A stretch of DNA of 64,000 bases, taken from contig NZ_JACJQY010000010.1 in NCBI RefSeq assembly GCF_014696925.1, positions 84,369 through 148,368 of the forward strand. Reading direction: 5' to 3'. The position numbers were made by a program, and so were the translations under genes. Below are positions 16,591 through 25,260 of this stretch, in pieces (within the stretch, counting starts at the first letter, position 1; each line of letters starts with the position of its first letter). Under the pieces are notes generated by a model. The model saw only the letters and a program-made list of their open reading frames with translations. It was not told where the DNA came from and ran no database searches. The DNA comes from Phormidium tenue FACHB-1050. Its GTDB lineage: Bacteria > Cyanobacteriota > Cyanobacteriia > Pseudanabaenales > Pseudanabaenaceae.

Positions 16591-18966
16591 TTAAATTTTC
16601 TGAATTGGTGCGATTTTAGGATCGATGATCTTTTTGCCTTGACCAGCGAAGGCGACGGCTAGATACATCTTGTCCCCAGTACCAAGCAAATTTGAGACTT
16701 GACCTTCGCCAAACTTATCATGCATCACGCGATCGCCTACTTGCCAATCAATACGGGGCTTGGGTTTGACGGCATTTACCTTTACAGGGGGAGCAGATCT
16801 GAGCGAACCTTTAACGCTGGTGGCTTCGGCGCGTTGACTTGCCTTACTGATAAATTTATCAATGCCATGTCCTGTCAAGTATTCCTTCGGTAATTCGGCT
16901 AGGAATTGGGAAGGAATCGCATATTCATATTTTCCATAGGTACGGCGGGATTGTGCATGGCTAAGGAATAGTTTCTCTTCGGCACGGGTGATGCCCACAT
17001 ACATGAGGCGGCGTTCTTCTTCCAATGCCATTGGGTCGTGTAGGGAGCGAAAGCTTGGAAATAAATTTTGTTCTAAACCCACTAGAAATACGACGGGAAA
17101 TTCTAGTCCCTTAGCAGCATGAAGAGTCATTAGGGTAACTTTATCTTCGGTACTGTCACTCTCATCATGACTAGAAACAAGAGCAGCTCTCTCTAGGAAT
17201 GAACTAAGAGAAGCATCTTCCTGATCTTCAGCAAATTGTACGGCGGAATTGTAAAGTTCTTTTAAGTTCTCAATGCGTTCGTTAGCTTCATCATTTCCTT
17301 GTGCTTCCAGTTCATTGATATAGCCAGAATCAGCTAAAACCCCCTGAATTATATCTGCCGCAGGAGTAATGCTAACTTTGGCTTGCCATTTTTGTATCAA
17401 TTCAACAAATGAAAGAACACCCCTAGCAGATCGTCCTGCCAAAGTCTTAACTGTTGATTCATCTTTGATAATTTCCCAAATTGGAACACCAAGTTGTTGT
17501 GCTGCATCTTGAAGTTTGTCAAGAGTCGCTTTGCCAATGCTACGTTTGGGGACATTAATGATTCGCATCAAACTAAGAGTGTCGGATGCATTTGATAGTA
17601 AGCGTAGATAGGCGAGAGTATCTTTTATCTCTTTGCGATCATAGAAACGTAAGCCCCCGATTAATCTATATGGAATATTCCAGCGCATTAGCATATCTTC
17701 AAAAGGACGAGATTGCACGTTTGTGCGATAGAGAATCGCACAATGTCCAAAAGTGGCGCTGGGAGTTTTGGACTTGATGCGGCGAATTTGCTCGATTACA
17801 AATTGAGCTTCATCATCGCCATTATCAGCTCGGAATAATTCAATCAAATCACCATCGGGTTTAGTCGCCTTTAGAACTTTATCAATACGCTGTGAGTTAT
17901 GGTCGATCAGTTGATTAGCTACTTCGAGAATATTGGCAACAGAACGATAGTTCTCTTCCAGTTTGATCATTGTGCCTGTATGAGCATCGGGTAAGCGATC
18001 ACCAAAAGCTTCTTGAAACTCCATCAATATCGTAAAGTCTGCCGAGCGGAAACTATAAATTGATTGATCAGCATCCCCGACTACAAAAATAGAACGCTCT
18101 TCCCAGTTTGGCTTAGAATTATTAGTGGCTAGCAAACGAATCAAGTCATATTGAGTGCGATTGGTATCTTGATATTCATCAACGAGAATATGTTTAAAGC
18201 GATCATGCCATTTACTTAGAATTTCAGGGTTTTGCTGAAATAAACGCACTGGCAAAAAGATTAAATCATCAAAATCGAGGGCATTATTGGTGGCGAGCTG
18301 ATTTTGATAGAGGTTATAAACTTGTGCGATCGTTCGTTTGCGATAGGAAGAATCATCGCTCTGTTTTTCGTATTCCTCTGGAGTCCAGCCTTTGTTTTTG
18401 GCATTGCCGATCGCAAAGCGCACGGACTTTGGCTCAAACTTCTTTTCATCTAAATTTAGTTGATTAATGACAATATCTTTGACTAAGGATTGTGCATCAG
18501 AGTCATCGAAAATCGAGAAATTTTTTGCCCAGCTTCTACCATTTTGATCTTTATACTTATCAATATCAAGGCGTAAAATTCGACAGCACATACTATGGAA
18601 AGTCCCCATCCATAGCCCATCTTGAGCAAAGCTATTGATATATTGCTTATAAACTTTTTTACGGAGCTTATCCTGTTCCCAATCACTAATTTCACTTAAA
18701 GCCTTACCTAATTCTCTTTGGGCGACTTCTTGGGTTAACAAAGATTGAATTCGCTCATTCATTTCCTTGCCAGCTTTATTTGTAAAGGTAACTGCAAGGA
18801 TTTGCTCAGGGGCGACACCATGATTGAGCATTAGGTTGGCGATGCGGTAAGTTAATGTCCTTGTTTTCCCTGAGCCTGCGCCTGCGACTACGAGCATTGG
18901 ACCATGCAGATGGCTTGCGGCTTTTTGTTGAGCGGGGTTGAGATGATGCAAAAAATTGGAACTCAT
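16591..18966 (-). CDS. pcrA: ATP-dependent 3'-5' DNA helicase PcrA/UvrD
   Basis: 791 residues with all superfamily 1A motifs: NPAQQKAASHLHGPMLVVAG Q-motif region, P-loop AGAGSGKTRTLTYR, AVTFTNKAGKEM (Ia), LVDEYQDTNRTQ (II), VGDADQSIYSFR (III), LEENYRS (IV), TLHAAKGLEFPVVFLVG (V), EERRLMYVGITRAEEKL (VI), and a C-terminal Tudor-like KVNAVKPKPRIDWQVGDRVMHDKFGEG tail. It unwinds DNA in nucleotide excision and mismatch repair and displaces stalled replication or RecA complexes. It is divergent from the kinase gene across a 137-bp region. Confidence 0.96.
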   Translation of the reverse strand: MSSNFLHHLNPAQQKAASHLHGPMLVVAGAGSGKTRTLTYRIANLMLNHGVAPEQILAVTFTNKAGKEMNERIQSLLTQEVAQRELGKALSEISDWEQDKLRKKVYKQYINSFAQDGLWMGTFHSMCCRILRLDIDKYKDQNGRSWAKNFSIFDDSDAQSLVKDIVINQLNLDEKKFEPKSVRFAIGNAKNKGWTPEEYEKQSDDSSYRKRTIAQVYNLYQNQLATNNALDFDDLIFLPVRLFQQNPEILSKWHDRFKHILVDEYQDTNRTQYDLIRLLATNNSKPNWEERSIFVVGDADQSIYSFRSADFTILMEFQEAFGDRLPDAHTGTMIKLEENYRSVANILEVANQLIDHNSQRIDKVLKATKPDGDLIELFRADNGDDEAQFVIEQIRRIKSKTPSATFGHCAILYRTNVQSRPFEDMLMRWNIPYRLIGGLRFYDRKEIKDTLAYLRLLSNASDTLSLMRIINVPKRSIGKATLDKLQDAAQQLGVPIWEIIKDESTVKTLAGRSARGVLSFVELIQKWQAKVSITPAADIIQGVLADSGYINELEAQGNDEANERIENLKELYNSAVQFAEDQEDASLSSFLERAALVSSHDESDSTEDKVTLMTLHAAKGLEFPVVFLVGLEQNLFPSFRSLHDPMALEEERRLMYVGITRAEEKLFLSHAQSRRTYGKYEYAIPSQFLAELPKEYLTGHGIDKFISKASQRAEATSVKGSLRSAPPVKVNAVKPKPRIDWQVGDRVMHDKFGEGQVSNLLGTGDKMYLAVAFAGQGKKIIDPKIAPIQKI

Positions 18967-19030
18967 GGGCGCAGGAGGGAGAAACTTAGGTAGACTCTAA
19001 TACAGTATGCCAAAAATGTTTACTTGTGAT

Positions 19031-19071
19031 CTTTTGAGATGCTTGGCGCTAAGCTCTAAGCATCTCAAAAG
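19031..19071. repeat. 41-bp palindrome between pcrA and the kinase gene
   Basis: Arms cttttgagatgctt / aagcatctcaaaag around ggcgctaagctct. It lies in the divergent promoter region, so it is not a simple terminator and may affect both promoters. Confidence 0.65.
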
Positions 19072-19103
19072 AGCCGTCAATTTCTAAACTTAATGATTAG
19101 CCA

Positions 19104-20555
19104 GTGGATATTTACTGCACACGCCCCCATTGTACAAAGCCGTTAAATTCTTTCGCTGACCTTGATAGTGGCAATACACTTAAAACGATCACGCAAAAAT
19201 TCTGTACGGCTTGCGGAATGCCCTTACTGCTTGGTGGACGCTATATCGTCGAACGTCCGATCGCTCAAGGTGGTTTTGGTGCAACGTTTTTGGCACGGGA
19301 TCGCTATACCCCAGCGATGAAACGTTGCGTGGTGAAGTTATTGCAACCTGTAGGGTTGACTAGTTCGCAGATGGTGATCGCCAAGCAAATGTTTGAGCGG
19401 GAAGCCACGGTTTTAGAAGATTTGGGGACGCATCCACAAATCCCTGATTTACTTGCCTATTTTGAGGTGCAGTCAGGACAGGATGAATTTTTTTATTTAG
19501 TGCAGGAATTTGTCGATGGCTTTACCCTAGAGCAAATTGTCGAGCAGCATGGGGCGATCGCGGAGGCGGATGTCTTAGAAATTATGCAAAGCCTGTTACC
19601 TGTCTTGACATTTATTCACGACAAAGGCTCGATCCATCGCGATATCAAACCTGCGAATATCATGGTACGCAAGTCTGATCAAACTTACTTTTTGCTGGAT
19701 TTTGGTGCAGTCAAGCAAGTTGCAGGTGCAGTCCAAGGACAAAAGTCCACAGGTATCTTTACCCCCGGCTATGGCGCACCTGAGCAAATGCGCGGCGATA
19801 CGGTGTTTCCTGCGACGGATCTCTATGCCTTTGCCGTGACTTGTCTCTTTTTGCTATCGGGTAAGGAGCCAGAGGAATTATTTGATGTGAGCCACAACAA
19901 ATGGCAATGGGATCAGTTTGTGAAGCTCAGTCCTAGCCTGAATAGTGTTTTACTTAAAATGTTAGAGACGGCTCCTAGCGATCGCTTCAACTCGGCGGCA
20001 AGTGTAAGCCAAGCCCTCAGTTCTAAAATAGCGGTGATAGCACCAACACCAGCAAAGCCCACTCACCAAACGAGTATCCAAGTTCCTGTGCCGATCGCTT
20101 CGCCCAATGCGATTAATGCGCCATCCGTCCCCAAAGTTCCGTCCAAATCTCCAAAATCGCAAAGAACACCTTGGTTGCTATCTACGCCGATTCCCAAACA
20201 GTTCATTGCTGCTTTTTTGTTGGGTGTGGAAGCGATGTTGCTATGGCAAGTAAGTACAACCGTTGGCATTACGGCGATCGGCTCTCCTGCAAATTTAGTT
20301 GTTTTTGCTGCATTCTTGCTGGGTGTTGTTCTACTGAGGATTAGTTCTGTTCTGGATAATAAAGATCTATTTGTATTCGTAAACTTAATCAGTTTCGCCG
20401 CAGTTTGGGTAGGACAAGTCTTTGCAAAAACTATTTTTCAGAACTTGCCACAATGGATAGATATTATTCAATATTGTGGAGTTGCTGGCTTTAGTGCGAT
20501 CGCTCTGATGGCAGCCTTTCGCCTCATCTTCCAATTACTCTACTCGTTGCTGTGA
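19104..20555 (+). CDS. Ser/Thr protein kinase with N-terminal zinc ribbon and C-terminal membrane domain
   Basis: 483 residues from a GTG start. Residues 1-40 hold a four-Cys ribbon (CTRPHC ... CTACG), typical of many cyanobacterial Hanks kinases. The kinase domain covers ~46-310: glycine loop IAQGGFGATF, Lys in CVVKLL, catalytic HRDIKPANIM, LLDFGAVK and APEQM. A Pro/Ser-rich linker is followed by about four membrane segments from ~365 (FIAAFLLGVEAMLLW, LVVFAAFLLGVVLL, LFVFVNLISFAAVWVGQ, IALMAAFRLIFQLLY). All catalytic residues are present. Targets are unknown. Confidence 0.92.
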   Translation: MDIYCTRPHCTKPLNSFADLDSGNTLKTITQKFCTACGMPLLLGGRYIVERPIAQGGFGATFLARDRYTPAMKRCVVKLLQPVGLTSSQMVIAKQMFEREATVLEDLGTHPQIPDLLAYFEVQSGQDEFFYLVQEFVDGFTLEQIVEQHGAIAEADVLEIMQSLLPVLTFIHDKGSIHRDIKPANIMVRKSDQTYFLLDFGAVKQVAGAVQGQKSTGIFTPGYGAPEQMRGDTVFPATDLYAFAVTCLFLLSGKEPEELFDVSHNKWQWDQFVKLSPSLNSVLLKMLETAPSDRFNSAASVSQALSSKIAVIAPTPAKPTHQTSIQVPVPIASPNAINAPSVPKVPSKSPKSQRTPWLLSTPIPKQFIAAFLLGVEAMLLWQVSTTVGITAIGSPANLVVFAAFLLGVVLLRISSVLDNKDLFVFVNLISFAAVWVGQVFAKTIFQNLPQWIDIIQYCGVAGFSAIALMAAFRLIFQLLYSLL

Positions 20556-20655
20556 GCCGCCTATAATCGATCTCACCAATGAGCAGTTTAGGGCTTTGAG
20601 AAAATCTAGACATGCTATAGTATCGAGAATGTTGAAAAAATTGGGGATGAAAATA

Positions 20656-21114
20656 ATGTTGACAAAATTGAAAACTAAAAAAGGCTCTGTAAGGATTTTC
20701 GGTCTATTTGTTTTGAGTACTCTTGCTGCTACAGCTTGTAGTTTTAACGTGTCTACAGCGACGCTAGAGAATATCAAAATGTGTGTTGAAAAGCCAGAAA
20801 ATCAGACATGCGCCAGTGATACCGTGCAATTTGACACAGCTACACCCAAAATATTTGCCACCGCCGATCTGAAATTTGCACCTGAAGGAACAAAGGTGAA
20901 AATTGATTGGAAATATTTAGGAGGGGATACGGCTAAAACAACTGATATCGCTAGTATAGATTTGGTAACAGAATCTGATACGAATTTTGTTTCTTCCAAT
21001 CTAAATGCTCCTTCAAATGGATTTCCTGAGGGTAATTACGAGGTTGTGATTTCCCTAGGTACAGACAATTCAAAGCCAATCAGCAAAAAATTTTCCATCT
21101 CCAAGTCTCAGTAA
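20656..21114 (+). CDS. Putative lipoprotein
   Basis: About 152 residues from MLTKLKTKKG. Upstream in-frame starts (ATG 20647, ATG 20629, TTG 20596) are possible, but 20656 has a gggg ribosome-binding site and leaves a normal signal peptide (IFGLFVLSTLAATAC) with a lipobox Cys. The mature part is a small beta-rich domain (FDTATPKIFATADLKFAPEGTKVKIDWKYLG ... FPEGNYEVVISLG) like an Ig-like ligand-binding module. No named family. The stop is followed directly by a broken Uma2 reading frame. Confidence 0.7.
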   Translation: MLTKLKTKKGSVRIFGLFVLSTLAATACSFNVSTATLENIKMCVEKPENQTCASDTVQFDTATPKIFATADLKFAPEGTKVKIDWKYLGGDTAKTTDIASIDLVTESDTNFVSSNLNAPSNGFPEGNYEVVISLGTDNSKPISKKFSISKSQ

Positions 21115-21375
21115 TTGACTGGGAGCAATCTGGCTTGCTGTAAATCCCAAAAGATGTATGTGGCGCATCTCAGTGATAACTTGAAGGTTACACAAGCGAA
21201 GATGCAGGAATATCAAGATAATGGCGCAAGGCTTGGCTGGTTGATTAATCGCAAAGATCGAGAAGTGGAAGTTTATCGCATTGAGAAGCCTAAAGAAGTT
21301 TTACAAAATCCGAGTTCTCTTTCTGGGGAAGATGTTTTACCTGAGTTTGTTTTGAGTCTTGCTGAAATTTGGTAA
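21115..21375 (+). pseudogene. Truncated Uma2-family endonuclease (C-terminal part only)
   Basis: From about 21166 the frame reads SDNLKVTQAKMQEYQDNGARLGWLI ... EVLQNPSSLSGEDVLPEFVLSL, the well-known C-terminal half of Uma2 (DUF820) restriction-endonuclease-like proteins. The N-terminal ~110 residues, with the first catalytic acidic residues, are missing, and the upstream codons look unrelated. It is a relic left by deletion or insertion. Uma2 families are abundant and mobile in cyanobacteria. Confidence 0.85.
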
Positions 21376-21419
21376 TAACCCAATAGCCAGTGGCGCACGC
21401 GCCACTGGCTATTGGGTTA
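21376..21419. terminator. Perfect 44-bp palindrome, AGTGGCGCACGCGCCACT core
   Basis: Arms taacccaatagcc / ggctattgggtta immediately after the Uma2 remnant and before the Pepco-caspase cassette. It probably insulates the cassette. Confidence 0.75.
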
Positions 21420-21493
21420 GGCTGCATGGGTACTTATCAAATGTGAGAAAATAATGCATAATTGCTAGAAATATGCAGTCTAGAGGTAGGTCA

Positions 21494-21892
21494 ATGCCAG
21501 AGCTAAATTGGGGTGATCAGGAACTGTGGATCGTGACCGCTAGTGATCCCATCGTCGAAGAACAACAAACAGGACAAAAAGCTGTTGTAAACCGAGATTT
21601 TAATCCCTATAGCCCTTCAAAAGCTACGGTGTCGGTTAAACAACTGAAAGAAAGTCGCGTAAAGGCAGAAAAATTGGCGGGAGAGATGTCTCAGTTTGTG
21701 CAGGTAGTAAGCAAGATACTTGCAACGGTGGAGCAAGAGGTAGAGCCACAGGCGGGATTGCAATTAGATGAAATTACCCTGTCAGTAGAAATTAGCGGCG
21801 AGGGCGAAATTAAGCTGCTGGGTACAGGGGGTAAGTTGGGTGGCAAAGGGGCGATCGAGTTAAAATTTAAGAGGATTGAGCCATCTAAATAA
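21494..21892 (+). CDS. Pepco-domain protein (caspase-associated)
   Basis: 132 residues from MPELNWGDQ. The ATG 21 bp upstream lacks a ribosome-binding site, while agaggtagg precedes this one. The C-terminal pattern LDEITLSVEISGEGEIKLLGTGGKLGGKGAIELKFKR, preceded by VSVKQLKESRVKAEKLAGEM, fits the Pepco/Trypco-type small domains. These were described as accompanying trypsin-, caspase- and STAND-based conflict systems. The caspase gene is 290 bp downstream. It probably acts as a regulator or adaptor of the protease. The family call is from memory of the pattern. Confidence 0.65.
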   Translation: MPELNWGDQELWIVTASDPIVEEQQTGQKAVVNRDFNPYSPSKATVSVKQLKESRVKAEKLAGEMSQFVQVVSKILATVEQEVEPQAGLQLDEITLSVEISGEGEIKLLGTGGKLGGKGAIELKFKRIEPSK

Positions 21893-21996
21893 TGGGTAAA
21901 AAGAATCATGAAAAATCAATTGCCCCAATGACGATCGCTAATCTGACTCTTAATACTTTGATTGCTGAGTTAGGAGTTTAATGCCAGAGGGTGATC

Positions 21997-22152
21997 ATGC
22001 TGGTGCATCAGCTTCAATTACCAAATATTAGCGATCGCCAAAAGGTTGATGTATTGGCTGAGTTAAATGCTTCTATAATTCATTTGCAGTCTCATTGTGA
22101 CGACGATTTACAGGATCTGATTGCGGATGAGTTGGAAAGTATTATTCCTTGA
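21997..22152 (+). CDS. Small ORF, 51 aa, before the caspase gene
   Basis: An acidic helical peptide (LPNISDRQKVDVLAELNASIIHLQ ... DDLQDLIADELESIIP), starting at an ATG or at the GTG at 21991, and ending 32 bp before the caspase start. A 29-codon ORF (21892-21981) begins in the Pepco stop (taATG) in the same frame, with only a TAA between the two. They could be one small gene broken by a nonsense change. The helices resemble effector-associated adaptor peptides, but I cannot name a family. Confidence 0.4.
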   Translation: MLVHQLQLPNISDRQKVDVLAELNASIIHLQSHCDDDLQDLIADELESIIP

Positions 22153-22184
22153 ATCACATTTTTAGAAAGAGTTTGTAGTCAGCT

Positions 22185-23777
22185 ATGGCGAGAAATTGTG
22201 CGGTAATTGTCGGAATCAATGACTATGATGAGATTTCACCTCTGAAGTATGCCAAAAGCGATGCTGAGAGGATGCGTAATTTTTTCATGCAAGATTTAGG
22301 CGTTAGTCATGACGATCTGTACTTTTTTACCGATGACTCGCCGCGCAATGCTCAGGGGCGCAAGACTCAGCCGACCTATGGGACGCTCAAGTCTTTTTTA
22401 GGCGATCGCTTTGCCGACCCTTTTCTATCGGCAGGGGATACGCTGTGGTTTTACTTTAGTGGTCATGGGATGCCCTGTGAGGGGCGCGATTATCTTTTGC
22501 CTAGTGATGGTAATCCGCGTTCTATTCCCGATCTGGCGATTCCGATTGGTTTTGTGACGGAACGCTTGCGGCGGAGTGGGGCGGATAATGTGGTGATGTT
22601 GATTGATGCTTGTCGCAGTGATGGCGCAAAGAATGCGGGTATGGGCATCGGTGAGGAGAAGCAGCAGGGGGTAATTACGTTCTTTTCTTGCAGTCCATCA
22701 CAGGTTTCCTATGAGATTGATGAGATTGGGCAAGGGGCGTTTACGAATGTGTTGTTGGAGGCGTTGCGGATTCAGGGTGAGGGAAATTGTGCGACGGTGG
22801 AGAGGTTTGCTAATTATTTGAAGGATCGTGTGCCGCAAGTGACGCAAAAATACAAGCAGTATAGGCAAGTTCCTTATGTGAAAATCGAACCTGAAACCAA
22901 GTTGCATTATCTTCTGTTGCCGAAGTTTGCCAATCTCACCGATATTGCGACATTGCGAGAAGATGCGCTCCATGCCGAAATTGAAGAGGATTTTAATTTG
23001 GCTTTTCAGTTATGGATGCGGGTAAATGTGGCTTCTGGTGGAACGGATATGAAGGCGATTAATGCTTTGATACGGGTGGGTAATAAGCGATCTTCTTCAA
23101 GTCCTCAGCTAAGGGAAGCAGTTAGTTCTAGTGGTAGTAAAACTCCTTCATCTCCGCAAGTTTCACCTCCTGCTGTGCCTAAAGAGTTTCAGAGAGAAGT
23201 TATTGGCAGAAAAACTCCGCCAGTGTCACCAGTGCCAGAGGTCAAGAAAAATTCTGTGGAATTGGTGAGTGCGAAGGGAATCGACTATCGCGAGTTAGAG
23301 AAATTGCTGAAGGCAAAGGAATGGCGCAAAGCGGATGAACTGACAGCTAAATTGATGTGTCAGGTTGCTAATCGCGAAAAAGAGGGTTGGCTAGATACGG
23401 AGCATATTGAGGCTTTTCCTTGCGAAGACTTGCGAACGATTGATCAGTTATGGGTGCATTACAGCAGTAGCAAATTTGGTTTTAGTATTCAGAAAAAACT
23501 CTGGCTAGAGTGCGGCGGCGAGATTGGGAAATATGATTATGAGGTGTGGAAAAAATTTGCGGCAAAAGTTGGTTGGTATCATCCTCAAAAAAATGACTGG
23601 AGGACGTATACTGAATTTATGAATGATACTAAAAATGCCCAAAACTCTCTCCCAGCAAGCCTCCCGAGACTATTTTCGTTCGGTGGTGATGGTGGATTTT
23701 CGAGATTATTTTTGATTGTCAGGTATGGAGGTATTTTCTCTTCTCTCGCGCAGAGACTTGTGAAGTGTAAACCATAA
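22185..23777 (+). CDS. Caspase-like peptidase fused to a GUN4 domain
   Basis: 530 residues. The C14 caspase domain covers 1-245: CAVIVGINDY start, catalytic His94 in YFSGHG and catalytic Cys143 in LIDACRS. A low-complexity Ser/Pro linker covers ~300-360. The GUN4 domain starts at ~366 (YRELEKLLKAKEWRKADELTAKLM ... IEAFPCEDLRTIDQLWVHYSSSKFGFSIQKKLWLECGG). GUN4 binds porphyrins such as Mg-protoporphyrin IX, so this may be a protease gated by tetrapyrrole or light stress. The last ~30 residues are atypical: the usual GUN4 ending FLFSRAETCEV lies in another frame at 23735-23770, which points to a 3' frameshift. Confidence 0.9.
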   Translation: MARNCAVIVGINDYDEISPLKYAKSDAERMRNFFMQDLGVSHDDLYFFTDDSPRNAQGRKTQPTYGTLKSFLGDRFADPFLSAGDTLWFYFSGHGMPCEGRDYLLPSDGNPRSIPDLAIPIGFVTERLRRSGADNVVMLIDACRSDGAKNAGMGIGEEKQQGVITFFSCSPSQVSYEIDEIGQGAFTNVLLEALRIQGEGNCATVERFANYLKDRVPQVTQKYKQYRQVPYVKIEPETKLHYLLLPKFANLTDIATLREDALHAEIEEDFNLAFQLWMRVNVASGGTDMKAINALIRVGNKRSSSSPQLREAVSSSGSKTPSSPQVSPPAVPKEFQREVIGRKTPPVSPVPEVKKNSVELVSAKGIDYRELEKLLKAKEWRKADELTAKLMCQVANREKEGWLDTEHIEAFPCEDLRTIDQLWVHYSSSKFGFSIQKKLWLECGGEIGKYDYEVWKKFAAKVGWYHPQKNDWRTYTEFMNDTKNAQNSLPASLPRLFSFGGDGGFSRLFLIVRYGGIFSSLAQRLVKCKP

Positions 23778-23848
23778 AGCTTTCACACCTCTATAAAGAT
23801 TTGTAAATCGACAATTTTCTACAGCATAATCAGCATCCTAGCATTTCG

Positions 23849-24646
23849 TTACCTGTCACCAGCCTCATCCCCATCACCATCGTCTTTTTCCGAAAATTTC
23901 TGGCAAGCCACCTTGGGATCATAACAATTTGCCATTACAAATTTTTCAGCAACTTTACGAATTTCCTCATCAGGTTTGTCCCACTCATCCCATAACGACC
24001 TCTGCCTTCGGCAACTCTTTCCTGTCTTGCCCTTAATCTTTAAATTTGCCAATAACTTCGTACCCCAATAATTTCGCTTCTCAGGTTTCGGCTTCGGCTT
24101 ATATTTCTGGCAAAATTTGCGATACTTCGCTGCACAGATCTCCAACATCGCACCCAACATCAAAAACGCAGGATGCCATTGCGTCAAACCATCATCGGTT
24201 AAACGGTCATAGGTTCCATAATTGCTATAGTCATAAAAAAATCCCAATTGCATCCCCGCCGCCTTCGGATTCGCATGGATATATCGCAACGTATTCAAAG
24301 CCCGTTGCATATCCGTATTCGCAAACCCCGTACTGTGATATCGCTTCTCCCAGAAATGCCCCGTCCGATTCATCATCTGGTTAAAACACATTGCCGTAAA
24401 CCAGTTCAACCAATGCATAATCTTAGGTAAATCCTCTGGTTGAGCAGGTTCTATCAAATAATGGATATGGTTGCTCATAATGCACAGGGCATAGAGTTTA
24501 AACCCAAATTTGTCTTTGCATTTTTGAATGGAAAAGAGCAACACCTCTCGACATTCATCCCGAATCAATCGAAATTCGCGATTATTACACCGCACCGTAA
24601 CGTGATAGCAATAGCCAGTTTTGAATTCGCGTGGTTTTCGAGTCAT
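23849..24646 (-). CDS. REP-associated tyrosine transposase (RAYT, Y1/HUH)
   Basis: 265 residues from MTRKPREFKTG. An in-frame Met at 24691 lies inside a REP copy and is less likely. HUH motif SNHIHYLIEP, an FNQMMNRTGHFWEKRYHSTGF block, and catalytic Tyr in TLRYIHANPKAAGM mark the IS200/IS605-like RAYT group, domesticated single-strand transposases that move REP sequences. A long basic tail (KPKPKPEKRNYWGTK) follows. Matching REP inverted pairs lie directly upstream (24668-24872). Confidence 0.9.
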   Translation of the reverse strand: MTRKPREFKTGYCYHVTVRCNNREFRLIRDECREVLLFSIQKCKDKFGFKLYALCIMSNHIHYLIEPAQPEDLPKIMHWLNWFTAMCFNQMMNRTGHFWEKRYHSTGFANTDMQRALNTLRYIHANPKAAGMQLGFFYDYSNYGTYDRLTDDGLTQWHPAFLMLGAMLEICAAKYRKFCQKYKPKPKPEKRNYWGTKLLANLKIKGKTGKSCRRQRSLWDEWDKPDEEIRKVAEKFVMANCYDPKVACQKFSEKDDGDGDEAGDR

Positions 24647-24667
24647 GGTTTTATTTCCATGATTCCC

Positions 24668-24736
24668 GTAGGGGCAGAGCATTCCCGTCACAATCTATAA
24701 ATTCTGCAATTATCTCAAATTGGGAATGCTCTGCCC
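24668..24736. repeat. REP inverted pair 1 next to the RAYT gene
   Basis: gtaggggcagagcattccc (24668-24686) and the inverted gggaatgctctgccc (24722-24736), spaced 35 bp. This is the REP doublet (BIME-like) expected beside a RAYT. Confidence 0.8.
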
Positions 24737-24800
24737 TGAACCTCCAACATTCACCGACAATCCCCAAACCGCAGGGATAGGCGATCTATAAAAGCAAAAA

Positions 24801-24872
24801 GGGTAGAGCATTTGCGAATGAAAATTGCGGTGGAGAGTTGCGAGATAATGGCGCAAATGCTCTACCCCTACA
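24801..24872. repeat. REP inverted pair 2
   Basis: gggtagagcatttgcg (24801-24816) and cgcaaatgctctacccctac (24852-24871). It shares the agagcatt core with pair 1. Confidence 0.8.
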
Positions 24873-24921
24873 TTTATTATGTTTGCTAGAATTACCACCA
24901 AAATAAACTTTTTTCTTCCCC

Positions 24922-25260
24922 ATGATCGATCGCCTCGAATTCCCACTTGCCAAAGCACAATATCTGCTTAGCTATAGCGGCGAACAAGGCAAAGGTGGCG
25001 ATAAAAGCCGATTTTGGCAAAATGTGATGGGATATGACAACCCCGAAGCGATCCGTGACACAATTTTGCAAAAAATTGCACCATCAGACTTAATATTTCA
25101 ACGTCAAGACGCTTATGGAGATAGATATACAGCAATTGTTTCGTTAATTGATCAGCGTGAGCAATCAAGGGAAATCCTTACTGCTTGGATTGTACTGAAA
25201 GGCGAAAACATTGCTAGATTTGTAACAGCAGTACCACAACGCAGCAGGAGGCAAAAATGA
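24922..25260 (+). CDS. DUF6883-type protein
   Basis: 112 residues. The pattern FPLAKAQYLLSYSGEQGKGGDKSRFWQNVMGYD ... ILTAWIVLKGENIARFVTAVP matches DUF6883, a small family often encoded by toxin-like or orphan gene pairs in cyanobacteria. A few such proteins are C-terminal domains of polymorphic toxins. Its last codon overlaps the next gene's start by 4 bp (ATGA), so they are translationally coupled. Function is unknown; a toxin/antidote pair is only a hypothesis. Confidence 0.72.
   Translation: MIDRLEFPLAKAQYLLSYSGEQGKGGDKSRFWQNVMGYDNPEAIRDTILQKIAPSDLIFQRQDAYGDRYTAIVSLIDQREQSREILTAWIVLKGENIARFVTAVPQRSRRQK

Noticed and set aside
24046..24700. Plus-strand ORFs opposite the RAYT gene
   Set aside because: The minus-strand frame has clear HUH transposase motifs; the opposite frames are low-complexity shadows.
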